A stretch of DNA of 64,000 nucleotides from Chryseobacterium jejuense (GTDB lineage: Bacteria > Bacteroidota > Bacteroidia > Flavobacteriales > Weeksellaceae), in NCBI RefSeq assembly GCF_017877355.1, contig NZ_JAGIPR010000010.1, positions 1-64,000 of the forward strand, in the 5' to 3' direction. Both the position numbers and the translations under genes were made by a program. Shown piece by piece: positions 1 through 9,031 of this stretch. The notes under the pieces are model-generated. The model was not told the DNA's origin. It saw only the letters and a program-made list of their open reading frames with translations, and made no database searches. How positions within the stretch are numbered: position 1 is the stretch's first letter; each line of letters opens with the position of its first letter.

Positions 1-54
1 ATAAAAATTTTTATTTTTTTAATTATTTTCACCTTCCCCCCGCGTGTCCCTCTA

Positions 55-103
55 CCCCCCCCCCCCCCCCCCCGCCCCCCCCCCCCCCCCCCCCCCCCCC
101 CCC
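55..103. repeat. Poly-cytosine tract, interrupted by one G
   Basis: Nineteen C, one G at 74, then twenty-nine C, next to AT-rich sequence and close to the window edge. A run of this length is out of character with the rest of the window. It is most likely a sequencing or assembly artefact at a contig end, though a real homopolymer cannot be excluded. The rest of 1-261 holds no convincing gene; a weak hairpin lies at 157-177. Confidence 0.9.
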
Positions 104-261
104 GAAACTCAAGAAAAAAGTTCAAACATACCGCTCAATCAGGGCTAGTAAACTCTAATGGGTTTCAAAAACCCGTTAAGGTAAAAATAAATCTACCATT
201 AAAGGTTGAAGGTTTCCTCATCTGAAATAAGAATCAGTAGAAAAATTTCTACTTTTGCCCC

Positions 262-957
262 ATGTTAGAAATTCTTTATCGTGATGAGCATATTATTGCC
301 ATCAATAAACCCAGTGGATTATTGGTTCATAAATCCTTTTATGCCGGAGAAGCAGATACCTATGCTATTCAGGAACTGAGAAACCAGATTGGACAAAAAG
401 TGTTTCCTGTACATCGGTTAGACCGAAAAACTTCAGGTGTGCTGCTATTTACGTTAGATAAAGATACCCTTAGAATCATGAGCGACCGTTTTGCAACCAG
501 AGAAGTGGAAAAAAAATATATTGCCATACTGCGAGGCTGGACGAAAGAAGAAGAAACCATCGATTACGATTTGATTAATGAAAATGAAGTCAAGCAAAAT
601 GCTATTACTTATTATCATCTTTTGCAAAAATCAGAAATCGCTTTACCCTTTTTAAAACATCAGACTTCAAGATACTGTTTAGTGGAAGCGATTCCTGAAA
701 CGGGACGATTTCATCAATTGAGAAAACATTTTAAACATATTCTACACCCAATTTTAGGCTGTCGCAAACATGGCTGCAATAAGCAGAATAAGTTGTGGCT
801 TCAAACATTTGGCATTAACAAAATGACCCTTCATGCTCATCAATTGATTTTCAATCATCCTATTTCTAACGAAAGAATTACCGTAAATGCTACTATAGAT
901 GAAGAGTTCAAAAAAGTAGGAGACATTCTGAATTTTGATTTAACTCAGTACTCTTAA
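262..957 (+). CDS. truC: tRNA pseudouridine(65) synthase TruC
   Basis: An RluA-family pseudouridine synthase of 231 residues that would isomerise U65 in tRNA. The catalytic motif HRLDRKTSG lies at residues 51-59, with Asp54 the expected nucleophile. The N-terminal segment with NKPSG and VHKS, and the C-terminal RFHQLRKH and LHAHQL blocks, resemble E. coli TruC more than RluA, RluC or RluD, and there is no N-terminal S4 domain. A TAnnTTTG box (TACTTTTG, 250-257) ends only four bases before the ATG, so the transcript could be nearly leaderless, but no matching -33 TTG was found. Substrate assignment rests on remembered similarity to TruC. Confidence 0.87.
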   Translation: MLEILYRDEHIIAINKPSGLLVHKSFYAGEADTYAIQELRNQIGQKVFPVHRLDRKTSGVLLFTLDKDTLRIMSDRFATREVEKKYIAILRGWTKEEETIDYDLINENEVKQNAITYYHLLQKSEIALPFLKHQTSRYCLVEAIPETGRFHQLRKHFKHILHPILGCRKHGCNKQNKLWLQTFGINKMTLHAHQLIFNHPISNERITVNATIDEEFKKVGDILNFDLTQYS

Positions 958-1101
958 TTTACAACCAAAGAGAAAAGCAAATCCTAAATCCTTGTCAAGG
1001 ATGCTTTAAAGATAAATCAGATCTTCCTGTATTATAGATGCTATATATCAGGTATTTCGATAAAATATCATAGGTTAATCTATGGTTAATTTTAAAATGA
1101 G

Positions 1102-1109
1102 TAATTTTG
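1102..1109 (+). promoter_or_regulatory. Candidate -7 box for pyrD
   Basis: TAATTTTG matches the Bacteroidota -7 consensus TAnnTTTG, 15 bases upstream of the pyrD ATG. No clear -33 TTG at normal spacing is visible. Confidence 0.4.
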
Positions 1110-1124
1110 TAAAACTTTTTTTCA

Positions 1125-2162
1125 ATGTACAAATCGCTCATTCGTCCGATTCTTTTCAAATTTGATCCCGAAGAAGTGCATCACTTTACTTTTTCGATGC
1201 TTAAGAATTTTGGATTTCTTACTCAATTATTTTTCCCAAAACCTATTGAAGACAAACGTCTGGAAAGAGAAGTTTTCGGATTGAAGTTTAAAAATCCTGT
1301 AGGATTGGCTGCCGGTTTTGATAAAAATGCGGTTTTGTTCAACGAATTGGGAGACTTAGGGTTCGGATTTGTAGAAATTGGAACGGTAACCCCAAGAGCT
1401 CAGGCTGGAAATCCTAAGAAAAGATTATTCCGTCTTATTGAAGATGGAGGAATCATCAACAGAATGGGATTCAATAACGATGGTCTTCAGGCTGCTATTG
1501 AAAAGTTAAAATCTAACAAAGGGAAAATAATCATTGGCGGAAATATCGGAAAAAATACAGATACAAAACCTGAAAACTATACACAGGATTATCTGGATTG
1601 TTTTGAAGGTCTTCATCCTTATGTAGATTATTTTGTACTCAATGTAAGCTGTCCGAATGTAGGAAGCCACGCCAAACTGGAAGATGTGGAATACCTTCGT
1701 GAGCTGATCACGGAAGTAAAGAAAATCAATCAGTCAAAATCTGTACAGAAACCTATATTACTTAAAATTGCTCCGGATCTTAATAACACTCAGTTGGACG
1801 AAATTGTAGAGCTGATTGCAGAAACAAAAATAGATGGAGTAATCGTTTCCAATACTTCAGTAAACAGAGAAGGGCTGAAAACATCTTCTGAAGTTTTAGA
1901 GCAAATAGGAAATGGGGGATTAAGCGGAAAACCTATTCGTGAGAGAAGTACAAAAATGATTAAGTATCTTTCCGATAAAAGTAACAGAGCATTCCCGATC
2001 ATTGGAGTAGGAGGAATTCACTCAGCAAAAGATGCCATTGAAAAGCTAGATGCGGGTGCAAGTCTGGTTCAATTGTATACCGGATTTATCTACGAAGGCC
2101 CGGAGTTAATTAACGAAATCAACAAAGAAATTTTAAAAAGAGCAAGCAGATTGCCTAGATAA
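1125..2162 (+). CDS. pyrD: Quinone-dependent dihydroorotate dehydrogenase (class 2)
   Basis: Oxidises dihydroorotate to orotate in pyrimidine synthesis, passing electrons through FMN to membrane quinone. At 345 residues it has class 2 length, and the N-terminal segment with PEEVHHFTFSML fits the membrane-associating helical extension that separates class 2 from class 1. The FMN/substrate region includes NPVGLAAGFDKN (57-68). NVSCPN at 173-178 supplies catalytic-base Ser175, whereas class 1 enzymes have Cys. The C-terminal phosphate-binding part contains GVGGIHSAKDA. The gene stands alone and ends in a strong shared terminator facing the next minus-strand gene. Confidence 0.96.
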   Translation: MYKSLIRPILFKFDPEEVHHFTFSMLKNFGFLTQLFFPKPIEDKRLEREVFGLKFKNPVGLAAGFDKNAVLFNELGDLGFGFVEIGTVTPRAQAGNPKKRLFRLIEDGGIINRMGFNNDGLQAAIEKLKSNKGKIIIGGNIGKNTDTKPENYTQDYLDCFEGLHPYVDYFVLNVSCPNVGSHAKLEDVEYLRELITEVKKINQSKSVQKPILLKIAPDLNNTQLDEIVELIAETKIDGVIVSNTSVNREGLKTSSEVLEQIGNGGLSGKPIRERSTKMIKYLSDKSNRAFPIIGVGGIHSAKDAIEKLDAGASLVQLYTGFIYEGPELINEINKEILKRASRLPR

Positions 2163-2166
2163 TATA

Positions 2167-2197
2167 AAAAGAGAGTTCAGAAAATGAGCTCTCTTTT
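2167..2197. terminator. Terminator after pyrD, possibly bidirectional
   Basis: A 12-bp stem (one T-G wobble) with a 7-base loop and A/T-rich arms ending in TTTT. It sits between convergent genes and overlaps the stop codon of the minus-strand gene (2196-2198). Confidence 0.85.
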
Positions 2198-3089
2198 ATT
2201 TTGATTTTATTACAGATGCATTTTTAAGATCAACGGTCAATGTATGAGCCGGAAAAGAATCCGATTTTCTTATTTTATACTGTAGCGTTTTGCCATCCTT
2301 TGATTTAATCTGTGTTGTATCATACATGTTTTCCAGACAGCTTTCGGTAAGGAATTCCTCATAGCGTTTATAGTTCCAGTCTTTGGTAAAATAAAGAGCC
2401 CTGTAGCCTTTTTCTCCTTCGCTGGCTCCGCATCTTCCACATGCATTTAGGTTGGAGGAATGGTCAAAATATAATAAAACTCGGTTTCCTTTCTCGCCGG
2501 AAACGTAAGAGATCAGTTCATTTCCGCCATATAGATTAATAACATCAAAGGTGTTAATTTTTTTGTTATTGGGTAAAATCAGATAATTATTGTAGCGGTA
2601 GATCATATCATTACCGGTAAATAGCTTTGCAGGCTGAACTTTGTCTTTATTCTCAATATAAAAACTTCCAGGAATAGGGTTTTCCTGAGTTTGATCTTGC
2701 CCAAATAAGATGGTTTCTTTTGGAGTAAGAGTTTTTGCAATTTCAGCTACTTTTTCCACATCCTGCGGCGAGTTGATTTTTTCTTTAAACTGTTTGGAAT
2801 TCTGTTGATGCTTCGGTCCGAAATTATATAATGACAGTTTCCCATAATCATAAAGTCCGGTTAATGGAATTTTCTTCTGATATTTATCATAATAATACCA
2901 GCCATCTACAAAATGCTGATATAAGTTACAATCCGGAATGCCATTATAATGAAGCTGTAATGTAACAGGAACTCCTGCAATTTCTCCTTTAAATATCTGG
3001 GAAGAGTCTGTAACCTGCTTTAATTCAACTTTCTGGCAGAAGAAAAAAGTCAGGTTGAAAGATAATAATAGAGTGAAAATCTTTTTCAT
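2196..3089 (-). CDS. Secreted protein of unknown function
   Basis: 297 residues starting with a typical signal peptide (MKKIFTLLLSFNLTFFFCQ), so it is exported to the periplasm or beyond. I recognise no domain. The body is rich in Tyr and Asn and contains a CGRCG motif around residue 216 and another Cys near residue 251, which may form a disulfide or bind metal. The 17-bp gap to the upstream DUF445 gene on the same strand suggests co-transcription. Function unknown. Confidence 0.75.
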   Translation of the reverse strand: MKKIFTLLLSFNLTFFFCQKVELKQVTDSSQIFKGEIAGVPVTLQLHYNGIPDCNLYQHFVDGWYYYDKYQKKIPLTGLYDYGKLSLYNFGPKHQQNSKQFKEKINSPQDVEKVAEIAKTLTPKETILFGQDQTQENPIPGSFYIENKDKVQPAKLFTGNDMIYRYNNYLILPNNKKINTFDVINLYGGNELISYVSGEKGNRVLLYFDHSSNLNACGRCGASEGEKGYRALYFTKDWNYKRYEEFLTESCLENMYDTTQIKSKDGKTLQYKIRKSDSFPAHTLTVDLKNASVIKSK

Positions 3090-3106
3090 AGCTGGATATT
3101 GCTGTT

Positions 3107-4423
3107 TTAAATAAAAAAGTGAGCAATGGTATAGATAATCAATCCTACCAAACCACCAACTAAAGTCCCATTAACACGGATGAACTGAAGATCTTTTCCA
3201 ACTTCCAGTTCCAATTTTTCACTTAACTCTTTACCCTGCCAGTTGCCCACAGTGGTACTGATGAGGTTCCCAAATTGATGGGTATTTTTGAGAATATATT
3301 TATAAGCCGTTACCCGAACCCAATGATCTATTTTATTCTGAAGGTTTTCATCTGTTTTTAAGTTTTGTGAAAACTCATTCAGGTTTTTGGAAAGATAATT
3401 TTTCAAAGCAGAATGGTCTTCCTGGAGTTCTTTCATTAGTGTTTTCTTGATGGAAACCCAGATGTCATTAGAATATTCTTCAAGCTTATCATTTTTAAGA
3501 AGTCCGTTTTTAATGGTTTTGAATTCCTCATCCCACTTAGGATCTTCTTTAAGGTCCACAGAAAATTCATAGATTTTTTGAGTAATCAATCCTCTGACTT
3601 CATGTTCCGGATTCTCTTCTATTTCTTTGAAAAAAACAGATAAACCATCCGCGATCTTATCCGCAATTTTATTATCAACGAAAGATGGAATGAAAGTATA
3701 ACTTCCTTTTTTTACCCGGTCCTTAATCATTTCATCATTTTGAATAATGTATTCCTTAATCTGTTTTGAAAGGTTGGTAATAATCCTCTGATGGTCATTC
3801 TTTTCCAGAATATAATGGATCCCGTTTCCTACCACCTTGTTGAGCTTAATATCATCCGTCATTTCTGATACCTTTTTACTGATGAACTGACTCACCGTAG
3901 AATCATCAAGCTTATTGAGAATATCAAGAACAATATCAGACAGGTTTCGGATCAGAATATCCTGATTTTTTTCTTTGGCAAGCCATTCTCCGGCAAAACC
4001 GGAAACCTTTATTTTTTGAATGTACGGCCGTATATTTTGAGGTGAAAGAAAATTACTGACTACAAAGCTTCCCAGATTATCTCCCAGCTTTTGCTTACTG
4101 TTTTCAATCAGATTGGTATGAGGAATCGGAAGCCCAAGCGGATGACGAAATAAAGCCGTTACGGCAAACCAGTCGGCCAAAGCACCCACCATGGCTGCTT
4201 CGGCAAAAGCACGTACATACCCAATCCAATGAGAAGAACTGGACTTCTGCATTATAGTTGTAACAATGAAAATAAGAGCCATCAGAACAAAAAGTCCTGT
4301 GGCAAATGCCTTATATTTTCTAAGCTGTTTTCTTTTTGCTTCGTCATTCATATTCTCAAATTTACTAAATTTGGTTATGAAACTGTTTAATCTTAATAAA
4401 AGCTTTTGCTTTAAATATTGCAA
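3107..4423 (-). CDS. DUF445 family membrane protein
   Basis: 438 residues if the first start is used. An equally plausible ATG at 4351 gives a protein beginning MNDEAKRKQLRKYK, closer to family starts. It has an N-terminal membrane segment (FATGLFVLMALIFIVTT), then the hallmark RAFAEAAMVGALADWFAVT block and the FRHPLGLPIPHTNLI segment of DUF445/YjiN-like proteins. A long charged helical region follows, and a C-terminal hydrophobic helix ends the protein (GGLVGLIIYTIAHFF). The family is thought to be inner-membrane with a large helical domain; its biochemical role is not known. It is transcribed divergently from msrB with only 25 bases between. Confidence 0.85.
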   Translation of the reverse strand: MQYLKQKLLLRLNSFITKFSKFENMNDEAKRKQLRKYKAFATGLFVLMALIFIVTTIMQKSSSSHWIGYVRAFAEAAMVGALADWFAVTALFRHPLGLPIPHTNLIENSKQKLGDNLGSFVVSNFLSPQNIRPYIQKIKVSGFAGEWLAKEKNQDILIRNLSDIVLDILNKLDDSTVSQFISKKVSEMTDDIKLNKVVGNGIHYILEKNDHQRIITNLSKQIKEYIIQNDEMIKDRVKKGSYTFIPSFVDNKIADKIADGLSVFFKEIEENPEHEVRGLITQKIYEFSVDLKEDPKWDEEFKTIKNGLLKNDKLEEYSNDIWVSIKKTLMKELQEDHSALKNYLSKNLNEFSQNLKTDENLQNKIDHWVRVTAYKYILKNTHQFGNLISTTVGNWQGKELSEKLELEVGKDLQFIRVNGTLVGGLVGLIIYTIAHFFI

Positions 4424-4448
4424 TTAACTTTAAGAGTTCAGAATTACA

Positions 4449-4976
4449 ATGAAATTTTTAGTTTCACTCATTATATTAATTGTTCTGCAGGGATGTACGC
4501 AGAAACAGCAACCTATTAAAATTACTTCTATGGAAAATACAGAAGCAAAAAACAATCCATATTACTCAAGAACCGATACTGCAAAATTGAATATCTCCAA
4601 TGATGAATGGAAAAAAATACTGGCTCCGGATCTTTATGCAATCTCAAGGGAAGCTGCTACAGAGAGAGCTTTTACAGGAAAATATAATGATTTTGATGAA
4701 TTAGGAGATTATTATTGCGCCGTTTGTGGTAATCATTTATTCCGTTCCACTTCAAAATTTTCAAGCAGCTGTGGATGGCCGAGTTTCTTTGAAGCGGATA
4801 AGGAAGGGGTTTACTATAAAAGAGATACTGCCTATGGAATGGAAAGGGTAGAAGTACTTTGCAAAAGATGTGACTCCCACCTGGGACACGTCTTTGATGA
4901 TGGTCCAAAACCTACAGGATTGAGGTATTGTATGAATTCTATTAGCTTGGAATTTGTAGGAGATTCCCAAAAATAA
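4449..4976 (+). CDS. msrB: Peptide-methionine (R)-S-oxide reductase MsrB, lipoprotein form
   Basis: Reduces methionine-R-sulfoxide in oxidised proteins. It is 175 residues with a lipobox (LQGC, Cys16), so the mature enzyme should be anchored to an envelope membrane rather than cytosolic. The structural zinc site is visible as CAVC (90-93) and CKRC (138-141), and catalytic Cys161 lies in RYCMNS near the C-terminus. CGWPSF and HLGHVFDDGP are family signatures. The resolving reductant is likely an envelope thiol system. The next gene starts 13 bases downstream and may be co-transcribed. Confidence 0.95.
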   Translation: MKFLVSLIILIVLQGCTQKQQPIKITSMENTEAKNNPYYSRTDTAKLNISNDEWKKILAPDLYAISREAATERAFTGKYNDFDELGDYYCAVCGNHLFRSTSKFSSSCGWPSFFEADKEGVYYKRDTAYGMERVEVLCKRCDSHLGHVFDDGPKPTGLRYCMNSISLEFVGDSQK

Positions 4977-4989
4977 TGAGCTTTATTTC

Positions 4990-5382
4990 ATGGCCATGAA
5001 AGAATTGAGTCTGGAAAACCGAAAACGAGTCTGGGTCACTTTGTCAGAACTATATCTCGATACAGAGCTTCAGGAGTTAGATTTCAGATACATGGCAACA
5101 TCCTTTTTTGAAAGTTCTTTTACTTTTGAAGAAATCAAAGGAATTGATCAATATGAGGTTTTTCCAGTTTTCTTTTCAAACCTTTTGATTCCAGCAGGAG
5201 AGTGGGCAGGATTTGATGAGTTGATATTGGTTAAAAATATTATGAAATGGATGGAAACAAGAAATAAGTTGGATATTTTAGCGGTCAAATGTCTTTACCC
5301 CATCTATGGTAAGATAAATAGGAGTTATTGGAAAAAAATAGAAGAGGTTTATAATCAGATACGTGCTGAGACCCTCCGTTAA
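4990..5382 (+). CDS. Small conserved hypothetical protein (possibly DUF7079-like)
   Basis: 130 residues, no signal peptide, acidic and helical. The opening ENRKRVWVTLSELYLDTEL recalls the small bacterial DUF7079 family, but I cannot confirm this without a profile search. The ATG at 4990 is followed by another at 4996, either of which could be used. It lies 13 bases behind msrB, so it is probably in the same transcript. No catalytic motif is apparent and no function is proposed. Confidence 0.65.
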   Translation: MAMKELSLENRKRVWVTLSELYLDTELQELDFRYMATSFFESSFTFEEIKGIDQYEVFPVFFSNLLIPAGEWAGFDELILVKNIMKWMETRNKLDILAVKCLYPIYGKINRSYWKKIEEVYNQIRAETLR

Positions 5383-5441
5383 AGTTTCTTAAATTCAGTT
5401 AAACTTTTTAGACTTATAAGTGGCTGATAACTATGTTTTTA

Positions 5442-5449
5442 TAATTTTG
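5442..5449 (+). promoter_or_regulatory. Candidate -7 box for the L,D-transpeptidase gene
   Basis: TAATTTTG fits TAnnTTTG, 31 bases before the ATG at 5481. No convincing -33 TTG. Confidence 0.35.
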
Positions 5450-5480
5450 CCCCACTAATTTGGTACTAATATATTATTGA

Positions 5481-6239
5481 ATGAAAGGATTTTATGGCGT
5501 AATAGGCCTTCTTTACATGGTGACAACTTCATTCTACATTTCTCCAAGAGCAGAAGTAAAGAGTGTAAGTATCACAACAACAAAAACAAAAAGAGTAACT
5601 GACACGAAATCTGAGAAGAGTGCTGCAGCAACAGCATCTTCGGCAGAAGCATTATACAAAACAATTGAATTTGATCCTGACCATGAAATGAACTACGAAG
5701 TTTTTTCCAAAGCATTAACAGGATTTGAAAATCTAAAGAAAGCAGGATTGCTTACGGATGAGTCGCATTTATTAACTGTTTGCGATTTTTCTATGTCTTC
5801 CAATAGCAAAAGACTTTGGGTTATTGATCTTAACGACAAAAAAGTACTGTTCAACTCATTAGTTGCCCACGGTAAAAATACAGGCGAAGAATTTGCTATG
5901 AATTTTTCTAACACGGAAAGTTCGCGGCAGAGCAGCATAGGATTTTATATCACGGATGCAACTTATCAGGGAGACAACGGGTATTCATTGAGATTATTGG
6001 GAATGGATAAAGGATTCAATGATGCAGCATATAGAAGAGCGATTGTAATGCATGGAGCAGACTATGTAAGTGATACATTTGCAGCAGTGCATAAAAGAAT
6101 CGGAAGAAGCTGGGGTTGCCCTGCTGTACCGAGAGAGCTCTCGCAATCTATGATTAATACGATAAAAGGTAGAAATTTATTATTCATCTATTATCCCGAT
6201 CAAAATTACCTTTCCTCTTCGGAATGGTTAAAAGCATAA
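5481..6239 (+). CDS. Murein L,D-transpeptidase catalytic domain family protein (YkuD_2 type)
   Basis: 252 residues with an N-terminal hydrophobic export segment (residues 5-20), a Lys/Ser/Thr-rich linker, then a YkuD-like catalytic domain. The expected active site is present: HGADYVS (His191) and RSWGCPAVP (Cys213). In the family the Cys attacks meso-diaminopimelate-containing stem peptides to form 3-3 crosslinks or attach proteins. This branch (Pfam YkuD_2) is common in Bacteroidota, but its exact substrate is not established. Monocistronic, followed by a clear hairpin terminator. Confidence 0.85.
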   Translation: MKGFYGVIGLLYMVTTSFYISPRAEVKSVSITTTKTKRVTDTKSEKSAAATASSAEALYKTIEFDPDHEMNYEVFSKALTGFENLKKAGLLTDESHLLTVCDFSMSSNSKRLWVIDLNDKKVLFNSLVAHGKNTGEEFAMNFSNTESSRQSSIGFYITDATYQGDNGYSLRLLGMDKGFNDAAYRRAIVMHGADYVSDTFAAVHKRIGRSWGCPAVPRELSQSMINTIKGRNLLFIYYPDQNYLSSSEWLKA

Positions 6240-6244
6240 GATTT

Positions 6245-6272
6245 AAAGCAGTCAAAAAATGACTGCTTTTTT
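6245..6272 (+). terminator. Rho-independent terminator
   Basis: A perfect 10-bp stem AAAGCAGTCA/TGACTGCTTT with an A5 loop, followed by T residues, six bases after the transpeptidase stop codon. Confidence 0.88.
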
Positions 6273-6284
6273 CTTTTGAAAAAC

Positions 6285-7409
6285 TTATTGTAAATATTCT
6301 TTAATAACAGTTCTGGCTTCCTCAATGTTATTACTGATTCGGGCAATTATTTTTCCGTTTTCGTCGATGATAAAATGGAGAGGATAGCTTGTAGCGTTTA
6401 CTTTCTTTTGGAAGTCTTTATTTACATCAAAGAAATTAATCCAATTGGCATTGTTTTTCTTTAAAATATTCTTTGCAACCTCTATTCTATTGGGTTTTTG
6501 CTCGTCTGTAATCGTGATGAAATTTACATTTTGACCTTTATATTCGTTATATAGCTTCACAATTTCAGGCATACTTTTTATGCAGGGAGCGCAAGTAGTA
6601 GACCAATAGTCAATAAAGGTTAATTTATATTTCTTAAAGCTTTCAGAAGTCAATTTATTCTGCTTATCAAAATAAATATCAGGTATTTTTTGTCCGATGG
6701 ATGTAGACTGTTCAGCTTTTAAACGAGTTTCAACACCTTTGTATAATTTCTGTTGTTTAAATTTTGTTGAAAATAAATTCAGGTTTTTCAAGTAAGCAGG
6801 ATGGTAATCTTCAAAAGTATAATCATTCACAATTTCCCATAAGGCGACATACGAATTGGGATTTTTCCTGATATATTCTCCTAAAAACTCCTGTTTTTTG
6901 TCCATGTTTATCAAACTGTCACGTTGATGTGGGCTTTTTGATTTTATATAAAACTGGTCCAATGATTTTTGTAAAGCCCTATACTCTTTGTTGGTTGGAG
7001 AATCTATATTAACTTCTAGATTATGAATGTTTTGGGGTAAATCAATTTTATATTTTCCTTTTTCTAAAAAAAATATTTTTGTATTATAAACTCCTTCACC
7101 TTTCTTTCCTATATAACCAAAAGCTACAGGTTGAGGATATTCTATAAAGCCACAGATAATATTTTTCTTGTGAATTTTAAAATAATAAATTGAATAATCT
7201 ATTTTGACCTTTTTTGCAAAATCAGAAATATTTTTATTCGTTTGTATTTTAAATGTATAAAGATCTCCAAATCCTTTTCTTGTCATTGGTGCTCCCAACA
7301 TGAGACTGTCATTAATGTACGGATCTGAACTGAGATCAATTTCAAAATTATTCTGAGAATAAATAAAATTTGAAATGAGAATTAATAATACATAGTGAAG
7401 TTTCTTCAT
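6285..7409 (-). CDS. TlpA-family thiol-disulfide oxidoreductase, secreted
   Basis: 374 residues: a signal peptide (LHYVLLILISNFIYSQ), an N-terminal beta-rich region of about 130 residues, a helical linker, and a C-terminal thioredoxin-fold domain from about residue 238. The active site is WSTTCAPC with Cys273 and Cys276. The later TSYPLHFIID segment supplies the cis-proline loop. This DUF4369/AhpC-TSA-like arrangement is frequent in Bacteroidota, where such proteins reduce periplasmic disulfides; the partner here is unknown. The gene is alone, convergent with the transpeptidase gene. Confidence 0.83.
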   Translation of the reverse strand: MKKLHYVLLILISNFIYSQNNFEIDLSSDPYINDSLMLGAPMTRKGFGDLYTFKIQTNKNISDFAKKVKIDYSIYYFKIHKKNIICGFIEYPQPVAFGYIGKKGEGVYNTKIFFLEKGKYKIDLPQNIHNLEVNIDSPTNKEYRALQKSLDQFYIKSKSPHQRDSLINMDKKQEFLGEYIRKNPNSYVALWEIVNDYTFEDYHPAYLKNLNLFSTKFKQQKLYKGVETRLKAEQSTSIGQKIPDIYFDKQNKLTSESFKKYKLTFIDYWSTTCAPCIKSMPEIVKLYNEYKGQNVNFITITDEQKPNRIEVAKNILKKNNANWINFFDVNKDFQKKVNATSYPLHFIIDENGKIIARISNNIEEARTVIKEYLQ

Positions 7410-7598
7410 AAAATATTTTGTAATGGAACTAACTTACAAAAAACTTTTACACATAGAAAATCCCTGTGCTTTAAAAACACAAGGATTATAAATATTTTCA
7501 TTAAAAATCTTCCGGTATTTTTGTCCTTCTGACTAAGTAAGAATTTATTATTAACTAAATTTCAGATATAAAAACCTGCCAGAATTTTATTTTAAAAA

Positions 7599-8840
7599 TT
7601 AAGAAAATTTCTTAAAAACAATAGTAGCATTATGCCCTCCAAAGCCAAAAGCATTACTCAATGCAAAATTGATCTCTTTTTCCTTAGCTTCTCCAAATAC
7701 AATATTAATATCCTTCGGAATACCCTCATCAATACTGTGAAGATTGATGGTTGGTGGAATAATACCATTCTGAATAGCCTTAATAGAAAGAATAGCTTCA
7801 ACAGCTCCTGCGGCACCTAATAAATGCCCGGTCATTGATTTCGTTGCACTGATGTCAAGTTTTTTATTCCCTTTGAAAGCGTTGTTAATTGCTTTTAATT
7901 CAATTAAATCGCCCAATGGAGTAGAAGTGGCATGTGGATTAATATAATCTATATCTTCCATATTTACACCTGCTTCTTTTACAGCTAATTGCATGGCTTT
8001 GATAGCTCCAACTCCTTCCGGATGAGGTGCTGTCATATGATAAGCATCCGCAGTCATTGCTGCTCCTGCTAATTCTGCATAGATTGTTGCGCCTCTTGCT
8101 ATTGCATGTTCATATTCTTCAAGAACTAATGCACCTGCGCCTTCACCCATTACGAAACCGTCTCTGTCTGCATCATATGGACGACTGGCTGTCGCAAAGT
8201 CATCGTTTCTCGTAGACATAGCCTTCATAATAGAGAAACCACCTATTGAAGCAGGAGTTATAGCTGCTTCAGAACCACCACTAATGATTACTTTCGCTTT
8301 TCCAAGACGGATATAGTTGAAAGCATCCATTAATGCTGTATTTCCTGTAGCACATGCAGAAACTGTTGTGTAGTTGATTCCTTGAAGTCCATATTTCATG
8401 GAGATCATTCCTGAAGCCATATTGGCAATAAACTTAGGGACAAAGAACGGATTAAAGCGTGGGGTTCCATCACCGTGTGCAAAATCCATTACTTCCTTTT
8501 CAAAAGTCCACATTCCACCCTGTCCTGTTCCCCAGATTACTCCTGAGTCAAAAGGATCCATATTCTCAAGATCTAAGCCTGAATCCTGTATTGCTTCTGC
8601 TGAAGCGTACATTGCATATTGTGTAAAAAGGTCACTTCTTTTAATTTCGTTGTGGGTAAGATGTAGCTTTGGATCAAAACCTTTTACCTCACAGGCAAAG
8701 TGTACCTTAAATTTTTCTGAATCGAAATGAGTGATTAATCCCGCTCCGCTAGCTCCGTTAATACTGTTGTACCAAAATTCTTCGACATTATTTCCCAAGG
8801 GTGTCACTGCGCCCAATCCTGTAATGACAACTCTTTTCAT
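7599..8840 (-). CDS. fabF: Beta-ketoacyl-ACP synthase II
   Basis: Condenses malonyl-ACP with acyl-ACP in fatty acid elongation. The 413-residue length is typical. The Cys-His-His triad of FabF/FabB is visible: Cys163 in SACATGNTA, His303 in NPHATSTPLGD and His339 in KSMTGHLLGAAG. GFGGHNATIVFKK closes the protein as in FabF. No acpP, fabG or fabH is adjacent, so this may be the main FabF away from its operon or an additional copy. The 8841-9031 gap upstream presumably holds its promoter. Confidence 0.95.
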   Translation of the reverse strand: MKRVVITGLGAVTPLGNNVEEFWYNSINGASGAGLITHFDSEKFKVHFACEVKGFDPKLHLTHNEIKRSDLFTQYAMYASAEAIQDSGLDLENMDPFDSGVIWGTGQGGMWTFEKEVMDFAHGDGTPRFNPFFVPKFIANMASGMISMKYGLQGINYTTVSACATGNTALMDAFNYIRLGKAKVIISGGSEAAITPASIGGFSIMKAMSTRNDDFATASRPYDADRDGFVMGEGAGALVLEEYEHAIARGATIYAELAGAAMTADAYHMTAPHPEGVGAIKAMQLAVKEAGVNMEDIDYINPHATSTPLGDLIELKAINNAFKGNKKLDISATKSMTGHLLGAAGAVEAILSIKAIQNGIIPPTINLHSIDEGIPKDINIVFGEAKEKEINFALSNAFGFGGHNATIVFKKFS

Positions 8841-9031
8841 ATTAGTTGATTATTTAAAACTGATTAGATTTTTATGAGGTAAAGTGTTTTTACCCATGTT
8901 TCATTTCACTGCTTTTCTTGATCATTTTGTTTTCCGTTTGCAATATTATCATTTTTCTTTCGCTATGGACGAATAAACAGGTGTATTATTTATAGCATAA
9001 TGAATATTTTATCCATAAAAATAGCTGAAAA

